A DNA stretch of 64,000 bases from JAAFIP01 sp963775085 (GTDB taxonomy: Bacteria > Pseudomonadota > Gammaproteobacteria > Burkholderiales > Burkholderiaceae_C). Each line of letters opens with the position of its first letter. Positions within the stretch are counted from its first letter, which is position 1. Under the pieces are notes generated by a model. It had not been told where the DNA came from. It did no database searches and worked only from the letters and a program-made list of their open reading frames with translations. A program made the position numbers and the translations under genes. Positions 27,155 through 35,740 of the stretch are shown here, in pieces. The stretch lies in assembly GCA_963775085.1 (NCBI GenBank), contig CAVZHO010000002.1, positions 496,001 to 560,000 on the forward strand, given 5' to 3'.

Positions 27155-27829
27155 ATGACACAAGACGAACTCAAAACCCTGGTGGGCCAAGCCGCATTGC
27201 AGTATGTGGTGAAAGGTGAAATTGTAGGCGTAGGCACGGGCTCTACCGTCAACAAATTCATCGACGCGCTGGCCACGATGAAAAACGACATTAAAGGCGC
27301 GGTCAGCAGCTCGGTGGCTTCTACCCAGCGGCTGCAGGCGCTGGGTATCCCGGTGCTGGACTGCAATGACGTGACTGCGCTGTCGGTCTATATCGACGGC
27401 GCGGACGAGATCGACCACGCGGGGCACATGGTCAAAGGCGGCGGCGCGGCCCTCACACGCGAGAAGATCGTCGCGGCCATTGCCAGGCGCTTTGTCTGCA
27501 TTGCAGATGAGAGCAAGCTGGTGAACGTACTGGGTGCCTTCCCGCTGCCGGTCGAGGTGATCCTGATGGCCAGCGCGCAACTCATTCGCCAATTTGCAGC
27601 CCTGGGCGGCACGGCGAAGGTGCGCATGAAAGACGGTGCCCCCTTGGTGACCGACAACGGACAGCACCTCATCGACGTAACCGGCCTGCAGATCAAAGAC
27701 CCGCTGACGTTTGAAACGCAGGTCAGCCAATGGCCGGGTGTGGTGACGGTGGGGGTATTTGCGCACCAGAAGGCCCAGGTGTGCCTGCTGGGCACGGCCA
27801 GCGGCGTGAAGACCTTGAACTTTAAGTAG
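27155..27829 (+). CDS. rpiA: Ribose-5-phosphate isomerase A
   Basis: 224 residues, the usual RpiA length. Key blocks are GVGTGSTVNKFIDAL (phosphate loop), VSSSVASTQRLQALGIPV, VYIDGADEIDHAGHMVKGGGAALTREKI (catalytic Asp/Glu region) and FVCIADESKLV. It interconverts ribose-5-phosphate and ribulose-5-phosphate in the pentose-phosphate pathway, in the cytoplasm. No Shine-Dalgarno is visible: the 100 bp before the ATG are the two tandem structured units. It is divergent from pyrD and convergent with the YebC-family gene. Confidence 0.95.
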   Translation: MTQDELKTLVGQAALQYVVKGEIVGVGTGSTVNKFIDALATMKNDIKGAVSSSVASTQRLQALGIPVLDCNDVTALSVYIDGADEIDHAGHMVKGGGAALTREKIVAAIARRFVCIADESKLVNVLGAFPLPVEVILMASAQLIRQFAALGGTAKVRMKDGAPLVTDNGQHLIDVTGLQIKDPLTFETQVSQWPGVVTVGVFAHQKAQVCLLGTASGVKTLNFK

Positions 27830-27833
27830 CGGT

Positions 27834-27854
27834 GGCTACCCCGATGGGTTAGCC
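27834..27854. terminator. Hairpin between convergent rpiA and yebC-family genes
   Basis: GGCTA pairs with TAGCC and CCC with GGG around a GAT loop, with one mismatch. It covers the yebC-family stop codon. There is no T-run, so a bidirectional factor-assisted terminator is possible but not certain. Confidence 0.4.
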
Positions 27855-28589
27855 GGCCAAGCTCACGTAGACGTTTTGCACATCGTCATTGGCATCGATC
27901 GCTGCCAAAAAGGCTTCTACTTCCTCCAGATGCTCGGCGCTCAGGTTGGCGGGATTGACGGGGTTTTTGGGTTTGTAGCCCAGCTTGGCAGACAACACCG
28001 TAAAACCGTGGGCGGGCAGGGCGCGGCTGACCAAGTCCAGGTCGGCGGCATCGGTATAAAACAGGGTGGTGCCGCTTTTGACCTTGGTGTCGTCATCTTC
28101 GCCTGCCAGCACGGCCTCAAAATCCTGTGCACCAGCTTCGATGGCCGCCACTTCGGGGTCGGCTCCGGCGACGGCAGGCTCGGCTTCAATCATGCCCAGG
28201 TGGTCAAAGTCCCAGGCCACCGAGCCCGATGTCCCCAGCTGCCCCTTGCGAAACAGTACCCGCATCTCGGGGGCGGTGCGGTTCACGTTGTCCGTCAGGC
28301 ATTCCACCATCACGGCCACCTGGTGCGGGGCAAAGCCTTCGTAGATCACGTGTTCAAAATGCACCGCCTCGCCCGTCAGGCCCGCACCTTTCTTGATGGC
28401 GCGTTCCAGCGTTTCTTTGGGCATCGAGACCTTGCGGGCCTGCTCGACCACCAGGCGCAGGCGCGAGTTGGAGGCCGGGTCGGCCCCGCTGCGCGCGGCC
28501 ACCATGATGTCTTTGGCCAGGCGGCCAAACAGTTTGCCTCTGGCATTGGCTGCCAGTTCCTTGCCTTTTGCTTTCCACTGCGCGCCCAT
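27849..28589 (-). CDS. YebC/YeeN-family translation or transcription factor
   Basis: 246 residues from ATG 28589, supported by AGGAAC eight bases upstream. The start MGAQWKAKGKELAANARGKLFGRLAKDIMVAARSG is the YebC-family N-terminus, followed by SNSRLRLVVEQARKVSMPKETLERAIKKGAG, HVIYEGFAPHQVAVMVECLTDNVNRT and VRVLFRKGQLGTSGSVAW-like blocks. The MGAQWKAK opening (rather than MAGHSKW) points to the YeeN branch. YebC proteins were long listed as transcriptional regulators; recent work on the family points to relief of ribosome stalling. Monocistronic. Confidence 0.85.
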   Translation of the reverse strand: MGAQWKAKGKELAANARGKLFGRLAKDIMVAARSGADPASNSRLRLVVEQARKVSMPKETLERAIKKGAGLTGEAVHFEHVIYEGFAPHQVAVMVECLTDNVNRTAPEMRVLFRKGQLGTSGSVAWDFDHLGMIEAEPAVAGADPEVAAIEAGAQDFEAVLAGEDDDTKVKSGTTLFYTDAADLDLVSRALPAHGFTVLSAKLGYKPKNPVNPANLSAEHLEEVEAFLAAIDANDDVQNVYVSLAG

Positions 28590-28750
28590 GTCGATGTTCC
28601 TGGAGGTTGTAGCGCGCTTTGGCGCTAGCTTGAATTGAGGATGATTGAGAGTGGCTAGTTTACACACTCCCCGGTGGATCATCCCCATGTTGCAGACTTT
28701 TCCTTCGTGTTACTGTACGGGGATGTACGGACGAAAGTGGTTTTATAATT

Positions 28751-28805
28751 GCTATACAAAAAATAGCTGCTTACGCCCTGATGACAAGGACTATCACCTG
28801 ATTTA
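28751..28805 (+). repeat. Dispersed repeat copy 6
   Basis: AATAGCTGCTTACGCCCTG, then ATGACAAGGACTATCACC, immediately upstream of the enoyl-CoA hydratase start; its right end touches the region where a ribosome-binding site would be. Confidence 0.8.
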
Positions 28806-28807
28806 TC

Positions 28808-29623
28808 ATGAAAAATGACCTGCTGACAACGCACCGGGATGCGCGTGGTATCACCACCCTCACACTCAACCGGCCAGACAATTTCAACGCACTGTCGGCA
28901 GACATGATGGCTGCGCTGCAAGCCGCGCTGGATGGCGTGGCGGCGGACGATCAAGCGCGTGCCGTGGTGATTGCAGCCAGTGGCAAAGCCTTTTGTCCAG
29001 GGCATAACCTCAAAGACATGGCGGCGAACCCGCGGCTCGCGTTTTACCAAAGCCTGTTTGCCCAGTGCTCCAAGATGATGGTCTCTATTGCCAGGTTGCC
29101 CGTACCGGTGATAGCCCGGGTGCAGGGCCTGGCAACTGCGGCGGGCTGCCAGTTGGTCGCGCAGTGTGACCTGGCCGTGGCCTCGCCCGCAGCGCGCTTT
29201 GCCACCAGTGGCATTGATTACGGGCTGTTTTGCGCTACGCCATCGGTGCCCTTGGTGCGCAGCCTGCCAGCCAAGCAGGCCATGCAGATGCTGGTGACCG
29301 GCGAGTTTATCGACGCAGCCACGGCACTGCGCTACGGGCTGATCAACGCGGTCGCGATGGACGATACCGCTGCTGCGCTGGACGCAGAGGTGGAAAAACT
29401 TGTCACGCAGATTTGCAGCAAACCGCGTGTGGCCTTGCAAATGGGCAAAGAGCTGTTCTATCGCCAGCAGGGCCTGGGCCTGGAGGCGGCCTACCAGCTG
29501 GCCGGGCAGACCATGGCGGTGAATATGATGCAGCCCTGCGCGCAGGAGGGCGTGCAGGCCTTTGTAGACAAGCGTGCGCCGCAATGGAGCCGTCCCCAGA
29601 CACCGCATAAGAAAACCGTATGA
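28808..29623 (+). CDS. Enoyl-CoA hydratase/isomerase family protein (ECHDC3-like)
   Basis: 271 residues with crotonase-fold blocks: TLTLNRPDNFNALSADMM, SGKAFCPGHNLKDM (oxyanion-hole region), VPVIARVQGLATAAGCQLVAQCDLAVAS, and FATSGIDYGLFCATPSVPLVR. In the last block the catalytic-Glu position of true hydratases is replaced, as in ECHDC3-type members. The actual reaction is therefore uncertain. It would act on acyl-CoA in the cytoplasm. A dispersed repeat abuts its start and no clear ribosome-binding site is seen. Its stop overlaps the start of the MscS gene by four bases (ATGA). Confidence 0.83.
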   Translation: MKNDLLTTHRDARGITTLTLNRPDNFNALSADMMAALQAALDGVAADDQARAVVIAASGKAFCPGHNLKDMAANPRLAFYQSLFAQCSKMMVSIARLPVPVIARVQGLATAAGCQLVAQCDLAVASPAARFATSGIDYGLFCATPSVPLVRSLPAKQAMQMLVTGEFIDAATALRYGLINAVAMDDTAAALDAEVEKLVTQICSKPRVALQMGKELFYRQQGLGLEAAYQLAGQTMAVNMMQPCAQEGVQAFVDKRAPQWSRPQTPHKKTV

Positions 29624-30867
29624 ACGAACTTGATGACTTGATGCACGACATGGCGCGGCCCGATATCTGGGTCGAGGTGGTCAGCCTGCTGGGCTGCCTG
29701 CTGTTGGCCTATGTGCTGTGCCGCGCCGTGGCCAAGGCCTATAGCGCGCAGGCGGACTCGGTATGGCTGGGGCGCAAAACCATTGACGGCCTTTTGTTTC
29801 CCCTGCTGGCCTTGGCGTTCACCTTTGTCGCCAACTATGGGGTGGGGCGCAGCCAAACGCTGTCGCTGCTCAAGGTGGCGGTGCCGGTGCTGGTGTCGCT
29901 GGCGGTGATTCGCCTGATCGCCCGTACCCTGGCGCTGAGTTTCCCGGACTCTGGCCTGGCGCGCATGACCGAGCGGCTGTTTTTATGGATCGTCTGGGCG
30001 CTCACCATTTTGTGGATCATCGGCCTGCTGCCCGGTGTGCTGGCGGAGCTGGATGCTATCAAACTGACCTTTGGCAAAAGCCGGGTCAGCCTGCGCACGA
30101 TGCTGGAGGGCCTGCTGTCGGCGGGACTGGTGCTGATCGTCACGCTGTGGGTGTCGTCGGTCATCGAGCGGCGCGTGCTGCGCGATGCGGTGCAGGATTT
30201 GTCCATGCGCAAGATCCTGGCCAACGGCATCCGCGCGCTGCTGATTCTGTTTGGCCTGCTGTTTGCGCTGTCGGCCATCGGGGTGGACTTGACCGCGCTG
30301 TCGGTGCTGGGCGGTGCGCTGGGCGTGGGCCTGGGTTTTGGCCTGCAAAAGCTGGCCTCCAACTACGTGAGCGGTTTTGTGATTTTGTTTGAACGCTCGG
30401 TACGCATTGGCGACAGCGTCAAGGTGGACGGCTTTGAAGGCAAGGTGAGCGACATCAAAACCCGCTATACCCTGATCCGCGCGCTCAATGGCCGTGAGGC
30501 GATTATCCCGAATGAAAAATTGATCACCGAGCGGGTGGAAAACCTCTCGCTGGCCGACCCCAAGGTCATGCTGCTCAGTACCCTCACCGTGGGCTACGAC
30601 AGCGATGTGGCGCAGGTGCAGAAGATCTTGTGCGCCGCCGCCGCCAGTGCTGAACGGGTATTGAAAGACCCAGCGCCCGTGGCGCATCTGTCGCAATTCC
30701 TGGCCGACGGCCTGGAGTTCAGCCTGGTGTTCTGGATCAGCGACCCGGAGAATGGACAACTGAGCGTGAAAAGCGATATCCATATCGCGGCGCTGGCGGC
30801 CCTGCGCAAAGCGGGTGTGGTGATTCCGTATCCGCAGCGGGTGGTGCAGATGCGGGCGGCGGTTTAA
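29620..30867 (+). CDS. MscS-family mechanosensitive channel
   Basis: 415 residues with about five to six TM helices in the first ~260. The pore helix and beta-domain entry LGGALGVGLGFGLQKLASNYVSGFVILFERSVRIGD is the MscS signature, followed by VKVDGFEGKVSDIKTRYTLIRALNGREAIIPNEKLI and a C-terminal alpha/beta cage (VMLLSTLTVGYDSDVAQVQK). It would release solutes under hypo-osmotic stress from the inner membrane. Start overlaps the preceding gene by four bases, so they share a transcript, though no functional link is obvious. Confidence 0.92.
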   Translation: MNELDDLMHDMARPDIWVEVVSLLGCLLLAYVLCRAVAKAYSAQADSVWLGRKTIDGLLFPLLALAFTFVANYGVGRSQTLSLLKVAVPVLVSLAVIRLIARTLALSFPDSGLARMTERLFLWIVWALTILWIIGLLPGVLAELDAIKLTFGKSRVSLRTMLEGLLSAGLVLIVTLWVSSVIERRVLRDAVQDLSMRKILANGIRALLILFGLLFALSAIGVDLTALSVLGGALGVGLGFGLQKLASNYVSGFVILFERSVRIGDSVKVDGFEGKVSDIKTRYTLIRALNGREAIIPNEKLITERVENLSLADPKVMLLSTLTVGYDSDVAQVQKILCAAAASAERVLKDPAPVAHLSQFLADGLEFSLVFWISDPENGQLSVKSDIHIAALAALRKAGVVIPYPQRVVQMRAAV

Positions 30868-31023
30868 ATGGCGTTGTCATTGCTTCCGAGCTCAATAAAC
30901 AAGGGGTTTATCCGTAGTTTCCACAGTGCACCAATTGGGGTGTTGGCACGTTGAGGGTGAGAAAATAGCATTTGAGAACGCACGGTCGCGTTATTTTCGA
31001 TTTAACCTTTAGGACAACTCTTC

Positions 31024-32010
31024 ATGAACAGCAAAATCAAAACCCTGACTCTGGCGGCACTGGCTGCTTTGTCGGTGGGCTTTACCGCCACGTCGCAAGC
31101 CCAGGCATTCCCCGACAAGCCGATCTCCCTGATCGTGCCGTTTGCCGCAGGCGGCCCGACCGATGTGGTCGCCCGCATGATGGCCATCCCCATGGGCAAG
31201 GCCCTGGGCCAGTCGGTGGTGGTAGACAACGCTGTAGGCGCGGGCGGCACGATTGGTGCCAACAAGGTCGCCAAGGCCGCGCCCAACGGTTACACCATCT
31301 TTTTGCACCACATGGGTATGGCCACAGCGCCAGCGCTGTACAAAAAATTGTCCTTCGACCCACTCAATGACTTTGAATACATCGGTCAGGTGGTCGATGT
31401 GCCCATGACCCTGCTGGCGCGCAAAGACTTTCCGGCCAAAGACTTTCCCGAGCTTTTGGCCTACCTCAAGGCCAATGGCAACAAGGTCTCCATGGCCAAT
31501 GCCGGTCTGGGTGCGGTATCCCATCTGTGTGGCCTGTTGTTCCAAAGCCAGATCGGTATTGAACTGAACACCATTCCCTACAAGGGCACCGGTCCGGCCA
31601 TGAACGACCTGCTGGGTGGCCAGGTCGACCTGCTGTGCGACCAAACCACGCAAACCGTGCCCATGATCAAGGAAGGCCGCGTCAAGGCCTACGGTGCCAC
31701 CACGCTGACCCGTCTGGCCGCACTGCCCAACCTGCCGACCCTGCACGAGCAAGGCCTGAAAGGTTTTGAAGTGAAGGTCTGGCATGGCATGTATGCCCCC
31801 AAGGGCACCCCCGCCCCGGTGCTGGAGAAACTCAACGCCGCCATGCGCACTGCCATGAAAGACCCGCAAGTCATGCAGCGTTTGGCCGATTTGAGCTCCG
31901 ACGTACCCGCGACCGACAAGATGACCCCGGCTGGCCTGAAAACCCATCTAACGGCTGAAATCGCCAAATGGGGCCCGGTCATCAAGAAAGCCGGCATTTA
32001 CGCCGATTGA
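31024..32010 (+). CDS. Bug/TctC-family periplasmic solute-binding protein
   Basis: 328 residues with signal peptide (cleavage near SQAQA-FPDKP). FPDKPISLIVPFAAGGPTDVVAR is the Bug-family opening with the G-G-x-x-D ligand loop; further blocks are VVVDNAVGAGGTIGANKVAKAAPNGYT, the IPYKGTGPAMNDLLGGQVDLLCD region and a C-terminal NAAMRTAMKDPQVMQRL. Bug proteins bind carboxylates and similar small molecules for tripartite tricarboxylate transporters. There is no tctAB gene nearby, so this is an orphan of the kind Burkholderiales carry in large numbers. A good intrinsic terminator follows. Confidence 0.92.
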   Translation: MNSKIKTLTLAALAALSVGFTATSQAQAFPDKPISLIVPFAAGGPTDVVARMMAIPMGKALGQSVVVDNAVGAGGTIGANKVAKAAPNGYTIFLHHMGMATAPALYKKLSFDPLNDFEYIGQVVDVPMTLLARKDFPAKDFPELLAYLKANGNKVSMANAGLGAVSHLCGLLFQSQIGIELNTIPYKGTGPAMNDLLGGQVDLLCDQTTQTVPMIKEGRVKAYGATTLTRLAALPNLPTLHEQGLKGFEVKVWHGMYAPKGTPAPVLEKLNAAMRTAMKDPQVMQRLADLSSDVPATDKMTPAGLKTHLTAEIAKWGPVIKKAGIYAD

Positions 32011-32026
32011 TCCTGAAATAATTGCC

Positions 32027-32072
32027 AAATATGCCGGTAGTCCTTGTCAATAGGACATATTATGCTATTTAA
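32027..32072 (-). repeat. Dispersed repeat copy 7
   Basis: On the plus strand AAATATGCCGGTAGTCC, then TTGTCAATAGGAC: the reverse orientation of the consensus, missing most of the AGCTGC arm. Located just after the Bug gene stop. Confidence 0.7.
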
Positions 32073-32090
32073 TTGCTAGCAAGTTAAAGC

Positions 32091-32119
32091 AAAAAAAGAG
32101 CGCCTTGGCGCTCTTTTTT
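32091..32119. terminator. Bidirectional intrinsic terminator
   Basis: Seven-base stem GAGCGCC/GGCGCTC with a two-base loop, preceded by A7 and followed by T6. It serves the Bug gene on the plus strand and the convergent small lipoprotein gene on the minus strand. Confidence 0.85.
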
Positions 32120-32166
32120 ACTTCTGGCGCTGCGTTTAAACGCCGCCTGCCGGTGCTGCCAAAGGC

Positions 32167-32403
32167 TTATTTGTCGGGGATGGCTGCATCCACCACAGCG
32201 CCTACTACTTTGACCCCCATCTTGGTGGTCGCAATGCTGACATCTTTGGCCGCCGCTGCCGTGCTGATGGCGGCGTTAGCTGCTGCGCCCGCAGTACGCA
32301 CGGCCACCGTGCCGACCGTATCCGCAATGGCCAGCACGGTGCAGCCCTGCAGTGCAGCGCACGCCGCGATGGCGGCAACGAATGTAGGTCGGGAGGGCTT
32401 CAT
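32167..32403 (-). CDS. Small outer-envelope lipoprotein, Ala-rich
   Basis: 78 residues from ATG 32403. MKPSRPTFVAAIAACAALQGCTV is a lipoprotein signal ending in the lipobox LQGC, so the mature protein would be lipidated at that Cys. The rest is Ala/Val-rich and amphipathic (VGTVAVRTAGAAANAAISTA, VGVKVVGAVVDAAIP-like). Such ~80-residue lipoproteins are frequent in Comamonadaceae without known function. It faces the shared terminator at 32,091-32,119. Confidence 0.7.
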   Translation of the reverse strand: MKPSRPTFVAAIAACAALQGCTVLAIADTVGTVAVRTAGAAANAAISTAAAAKDVSIATTKMGVKVVGAVVDAAIPDK

Positions 32404-32454
32404 GGAATCGGCTCGCAAATGTACCAAATGGACGATTATACTTAAACGCTACTT

Positions 32455-32482
32455 ATTCAATAGCTGCTTACGTCCATTTGAT
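32455..32482 (+). repeat. Dispersed repeat copy 8 (partial)
   Basis: Only the left part AATAGCTGCTTACGTCC is present, between the lipoprotein and MetE-like genes. The right half is lost. Confidence 0.6.
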
Positions 32483-32531
32483 GTGGGCAAATCGCCAAAC
32501 TCATGTAAAGCTTTGCACACTATGCAAGGCT

Positions 32532-33653
32532 TTACTGGCTGCCCCAGACCTCATTGGCGGTCTCAATCACCAAACGCAGCTTGTTGCGCTGGTCTTCTAC
32601 TGCAATGTTGTTGCCGTGCACGGTACTGCTAAAGCCGCACTGGGGCGACAGGGCGAGCTGCTCCATCGGCACGTATTTGGCGGCCTCGTCGATGCGGCGC
32701 TTGAGCACATCTTTGCTCTCCATCTGGCCAAACTTGGTGGTCACCAGGCCCAGCACCATGGTTTTGCCTTTGGGCAGGAAGCGCAGGGGGCGGAAGTCGC
32801 CGCTGCGGTCGTCGTCGTACTCCAGGAAATACGCGTCAATGTCCATCTCGGCCAGCAGGGCCTCGGCGACCGGCTCGTAGTTGCCAGCGGCAGCGTGGGT
32901 GCTCTTGAAGTTGCCACGGCACAGGTGCATCGCCAGGGTCATGCCCGCAGGCTTTTGCGCGACCACCAGGTTGACGAATTTGGCGTAGCGGTGGGCCAGC
33001 TCGTTGGGGTCGTCACCGCGTGACTGCGCGGCTTCGCGCATTTTGGGGTCGCACAGGTAGGCCAGGTTGGTGTCGTCCATCTGCACGTAGTTGCAGCCAG
33101 CGGCGCTCAAACTGCGCAGCTCGTCGCCATAGGCTTTGGCTACGTCGGCATAAAAGGTCGGCTCCAGTTCGGGGTAGGCGGTGCGGCTGATGCCAGCACG
33201 CCCGCCACGGAAATGCAGCATGGTGGGCGAAGGAATGGTGACCTTGGGCGTGTGTCCCGCGCTGACCTGTGACTTGAGGAAGTTGAAGTCGGCCAACTGG
33301 ATTTGCTTGGTATGGGTGACCTTGTCCACCACATGGATGGCGGGGGGTACCAGGTGGTCTACGCCATCGGGGCCTCTGGCCAGCACGGCATCACCCACCT
33401 TGACACCACCGAGCTGCTCCAGAAAGTCCAGGTGGAAGAAGGTACGGCGAAACTCGCCGTCGGTAATGCTTTTCAGGCCGACCGACTCTTGAAATTTCAC
33501 AATTTCGGTGATGGCTTTGTCTTCCACCACGCGCAGTTGCTCAGGGGTAATCGTGCCTTTGGCTTTTTGCTCGCGCGCTTCCAGCAGGTACTGGGGGCGC
33601 AGAAAGCTGCCGACGTGGTCGAAGCGGGCGGGGAGTTTGGCGTGGACGGTCAT
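32532..33653 (-). CDS. Cobalamin-independent methionine synthase C-domain-like protein (YxjG/YxjH type)
   Basis: 373 residues from ATG 33653 (MTVHAKLPARFDHVGSFLRP). MetE C-terminal fold: FDHVGSFLRP, ITDGEFRRTFFHLDFLEQLGG, TIPSPTMLHFRGG, CNYVQMDDTNLAYLCD, HLCRGNF (zinc His-x-Cys), FLEYDDDRSGDF, and a C-terminal LSPQCGFSS with the last zinc Cys. These zinc residues suggest a methyltransferase acting on homocysteine or another thiol. The protein lacks the N-terminal half of MetE, so it needs another methyl donor. Monocistronic. Confidence 0.85.
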   Translation of the reverse strand: MTVHAKLPARFDHVGSFLRPQYLLEAREQKAKGTITPEQLRVVEDKAITEIVKFQESVGLKSITDGEFRRTFFHLDFLEQLGGVKVGDAVLARGPDGVDHLVPPAIHVVDKVTHTKQIQLADFNFLKSQVSAGHTPKVTIPSPTMLHFRGGRAGISRTAYPELEPTFYADVAKAYGDELRSLSAAGCNYVQMDDTNLAYLCDPKMREAAQSRGDDPNELAHRYAKFVNLVVAQKPAGMTLAMHLCRGNFKSTHAAAGNYEPVAEALLAEMDIDAYFLEYDDDRSGDFRPLRFLPKGKTMVLGLVTTKFGQMESKDVLKRRIDEAAKYVPMEQLALSPQCGFSSTVHGNNIAVEDQRNKLRLVIETANEVWGSQ

Positions 33654-33770
33654 GGGATGTCTCTCAAGGTTAAGGTAAACCGATTTTAGAGCACTTACAC
33701 CCAAGCCCGTTGGATACAGAAATTGGATGAAACCGAGATATACGTCGTATTCAGCGTCATTTCCATGATT

Positions 33771-33782
33771 ATTGTATACAAT
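33771..33782. promoter_or_regulatory. Palindromic operator upstream of vanA
   Basis: ATTGTATACAAT is a perfect 12-bp palindrome ending eight bases before the vanA ATG. It differs at two central positions from the ATTGGATCCAAT site bound by the GntR-type VanR of Caulobacter. A half-like ATTGGAT lies at 33,722-33,728. The overlapping TATACA could be a -10 box so close to the ATG that a leaderless transcript is possible; no ribosome-binding site is visible. Confidence 0.55.
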
Positions 33783-33790
33783 ACGTATTC

Positions 33791-34903
33791 ATGAGCACGT
33801 TAAAAACCTCTTTTCCTCTCAACGCCTGGTACGCCGCCGCCTACGATGTCGAGGTCAAGCACGAGCTGCTGCCGCGCACCATCTGCAAGCAAAAAATGGT
33901 CATGTTTCGCCAGACCGATGGCACGGTAGCCATGCTGGAAGATGCCTGCTGGCACCGCCTGCTACCGTTGTCCATGGGGCGGCTGGAAGGTGACGAGTTG
34001 GTCTGCGGCTACCACGGCCTGGTGTACAACGCGCAGGGCCGCTGCACCCATATGCCCAGTCAGGAGACGCTCAACCCGTCCGCCTGCGTGCGCAGCTACC
34101 CCGTCATTGAGAAACACCGCTTCGTCTGGGTCTGGCCCGGCGACCCGGCCAAGGCCGACCCTGCGTTGGTGCCCGATATGCACTGGAACGACGACCCGGC
34201 CTGGGCGGGCGACGGCAAAATGATTACGGTGCAATGTGACTACCGCCTGGTAGTGGACAACCTGATGGACCTGACGCACGAAACCTTTGTGCACGGCTCC
34301 AGCATTGGCCAGCGCGCCGTGGCCGAGGCCCCCTTTGTGGCCACCCACGGCACCCGCAAAGCCACCGTCACGCGCTGGATGGAAAACATCGACGCACCGC
34401 CGTTTTGGGCCGGGCAGATCAAGCAGGCGCGGGGCTACGAAGGCAAGGTCGACCGCTGGCAGATCATCCAGTTTGAAGCGCCGTGCACCGTCATCATCGA
34501 CGTGGGTGTGGCGCAGACGGGCACAGGCGCTGTGCCACCGGGCGGCAACCAGGGAGACGCACGTTTAAGCGACCGCAGCAAAGGGGTGAACGGCCAGGTG
34601 CTCAACACCATCACGCCCGCTACCGACAACACCTGCCACTACTTTTGGGCCTTTGCCCGCAATTACTCCTTGGGCGAGCAACGCCTGACGCACCAGTTGC
34701 GCGAAGGCGTGGCCAACATTTTTAGAGAAGATGAGCATGTGCTGGAAGCCCAGCAGATCGCCATGCAGGAACACCCGGACCACCAGTTCTATAACCTCAA
34801 TATCGACGCAGGTTCGATGTGGGCGCGCAAGCTGATTGACAAGCTGGTGGCGGCCGAGCAGCCTGCGGCGTGCGTGATTCCGATTCACCCGGTGGCTGCT
34901 TAA
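33791..34903 (+). CDS. vanA: Vanillate O-demethylase, Rieske oxygenase subunit
   Basis: 370 residues. Rieske cluster ligands are Cys53-x-His55 and Cys72-x-x-His75 (CWHR...CGYH), followed by mononuclear-iron ligands in NLMDLTHETFVHGSSIGQ (His163, His168), a block nearly identical to known VanA proteins. With VanB it removes the methyl group of vanillate, giving protocatechuate and formaldehyde. The vanB gene is two genes downstream, with the regulator between. The usual order in many bacteria is vanA-vanB, so vanA-vanR-vanB is less common. Start fixed by the operator and N-terminal FPLNAWYAAAY. Confidence 0.9.
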   Translation: MSTLKTSFPLNAWYAAAYDVEVKHELLPRTICKQKMVMFRQTDGTVAMLEDACWHRLLPLSMGRLEGDELVCGYHGLVYNAQGRCTHMPSQETLNPSACVRSYPVIEKHRFVWVWPGDPAKADPALVPDMHWNDDPAWAGDGKMITVQCDYRLVVDNLMDLTHETFVHGSSIGQRAVAEAPFVATHGTRKATVTRWMENIDAPPFWAGQIKQARGYEGKVDRWQIIQFEAPCTVIIDVGVAQTGTGAVPPGGNQGDARLSDRSKGVNGQVLNTITPATDNTCHYFWAFARNYSLGEQRLTHQLREGVANIFREDEHVLEAQQIAMQEHPDHQFYNLNIDAGSMWARKLIDKLVAAEQPAACVIPIHPVAA

Positions 34904-34918
34904 CGCAGGCTAAGTGCT

Positions 34919-34967
34919 ATGAATAGTATAGCTGCTAACGTCCGTATGACAAGGACTACCGACATAA
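34919..34967 (+). repeat. Dispersed repeat copy 9, at the start of the vanR-like gene
   Basis: GTATAGCTGCTAACGTCCG, then TATGACAAGGACTACCGACAT. It begins at the proposed start codon and supplies the first ~17 codons of the GntR regulator. Confidence 0.8.
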
Positions 34968-35740
34968 ACGGCACTGATTCAGCGCAAGCCAGCGCGGCCG
35001 TGCGTGCGCAGCTGCAATTGCGCGAGCTGATCTTGTCGGGGCAGCTCGCAGGCGGTGCGCGCATCGCCGAGCTGGCGATCGTGGAGCGGCTGGGCATGTC
35101 GCGCACACCTATCCGCGCGGCGCTGATGCGGCTGGAGCAGGAGGGTTTGCTGGAGGCGCTGGCCAATGGCGGCTATGCGGTAAAAACGTTCAGTGAGGCA
35201 GACATCGCCGATGCCATTGAGCTGCGCGGCACGCTGGAGGGCCTGCTGGCCCGGCGCGCGGCAGAGCAGGGCGCAGCCCCCGCACTGCTGCTGGAGGCGC
35301 GCCAGTGCCTGCAGAAAATTGACGACGCGCTGGCCCCCAGCATGCTCAACGACGAGGCTTTTTCCAGCTATGTCGATCTCAACCAGCAGTTTCACGCCCT
35401 GCTGTGCGAGATGGCGGGCAGCCCGGTGATTGCCCACCAGTTGGAGCGCGTGGCCAGCCTGCCGTTTGCCTCGCCCTCGGCCTTTGTGGTGGCGCAGGCC
35501 AACTCGCCGCAGGCGCGCGACATGCTGGTGGTGGCGCAAGACCAGCACCGCCAGGTGCTGGATGCTGTCGAGCGCGGCGAGGGCAGCCGCGCCCAGGCCA
35601 TCATGTGCGAGCATTCACGCCTGGCGCAGCGCAATTTGCGTAGCTCGCTCACGGGCGATCTGGCAGGCCCTGCCGACGCGCAGGGCCAGGGGTCACTACG
35701 CGCCATCAAACTGATTCGCCGCCGGAGCGCTGCACGATGA
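34919..35740 (+). CDS. vanR: GntR/FCD-family regulator, probable VanR
   Basis: 273 residues. The winged HTH covers about residues 27-90 (QLRELILSGQLAGGARIAELAIVERLGMSRTPIRAALMRLEQEGLLE) and the FCD ligand-binding domain about 95-240. Its position between vanA and vanB indicates a vanillate-responsive repressor. The first ~17 residues (MNSIAANVRMTRTTDIN) are the translation of a dispersed repeat copy; a second in-frame ATG at 34946-34948 lies inside the same repeat. Either way the upstream region was rebuilt by that element. Stop overlaps the vanB start by four bases. Confidence 0.82.
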   Translation: MNSIAANVRMTRTTDINGTDSAQASAAVRAQLQLRELILSGQLAGGARIAELAIVERLGMSRTPIRAALMRLEQEGLLEALANGGYAVKTFSEADIADAIELRGTLEGLLARRAAEQGAAPALLLEARQCLQKIDDALAPSMLNDEAFSSYVDLNQQFHALLCEMAGSPVIAHQLERVASLPFASPSAFVVAQANSPQARDMLVVAQDQHRQVLDAVERGEGSRAQAIMCEHSRLAQRNLRSSLTGDLAGPADAQGQGSLRAIKLIRRRSAAR

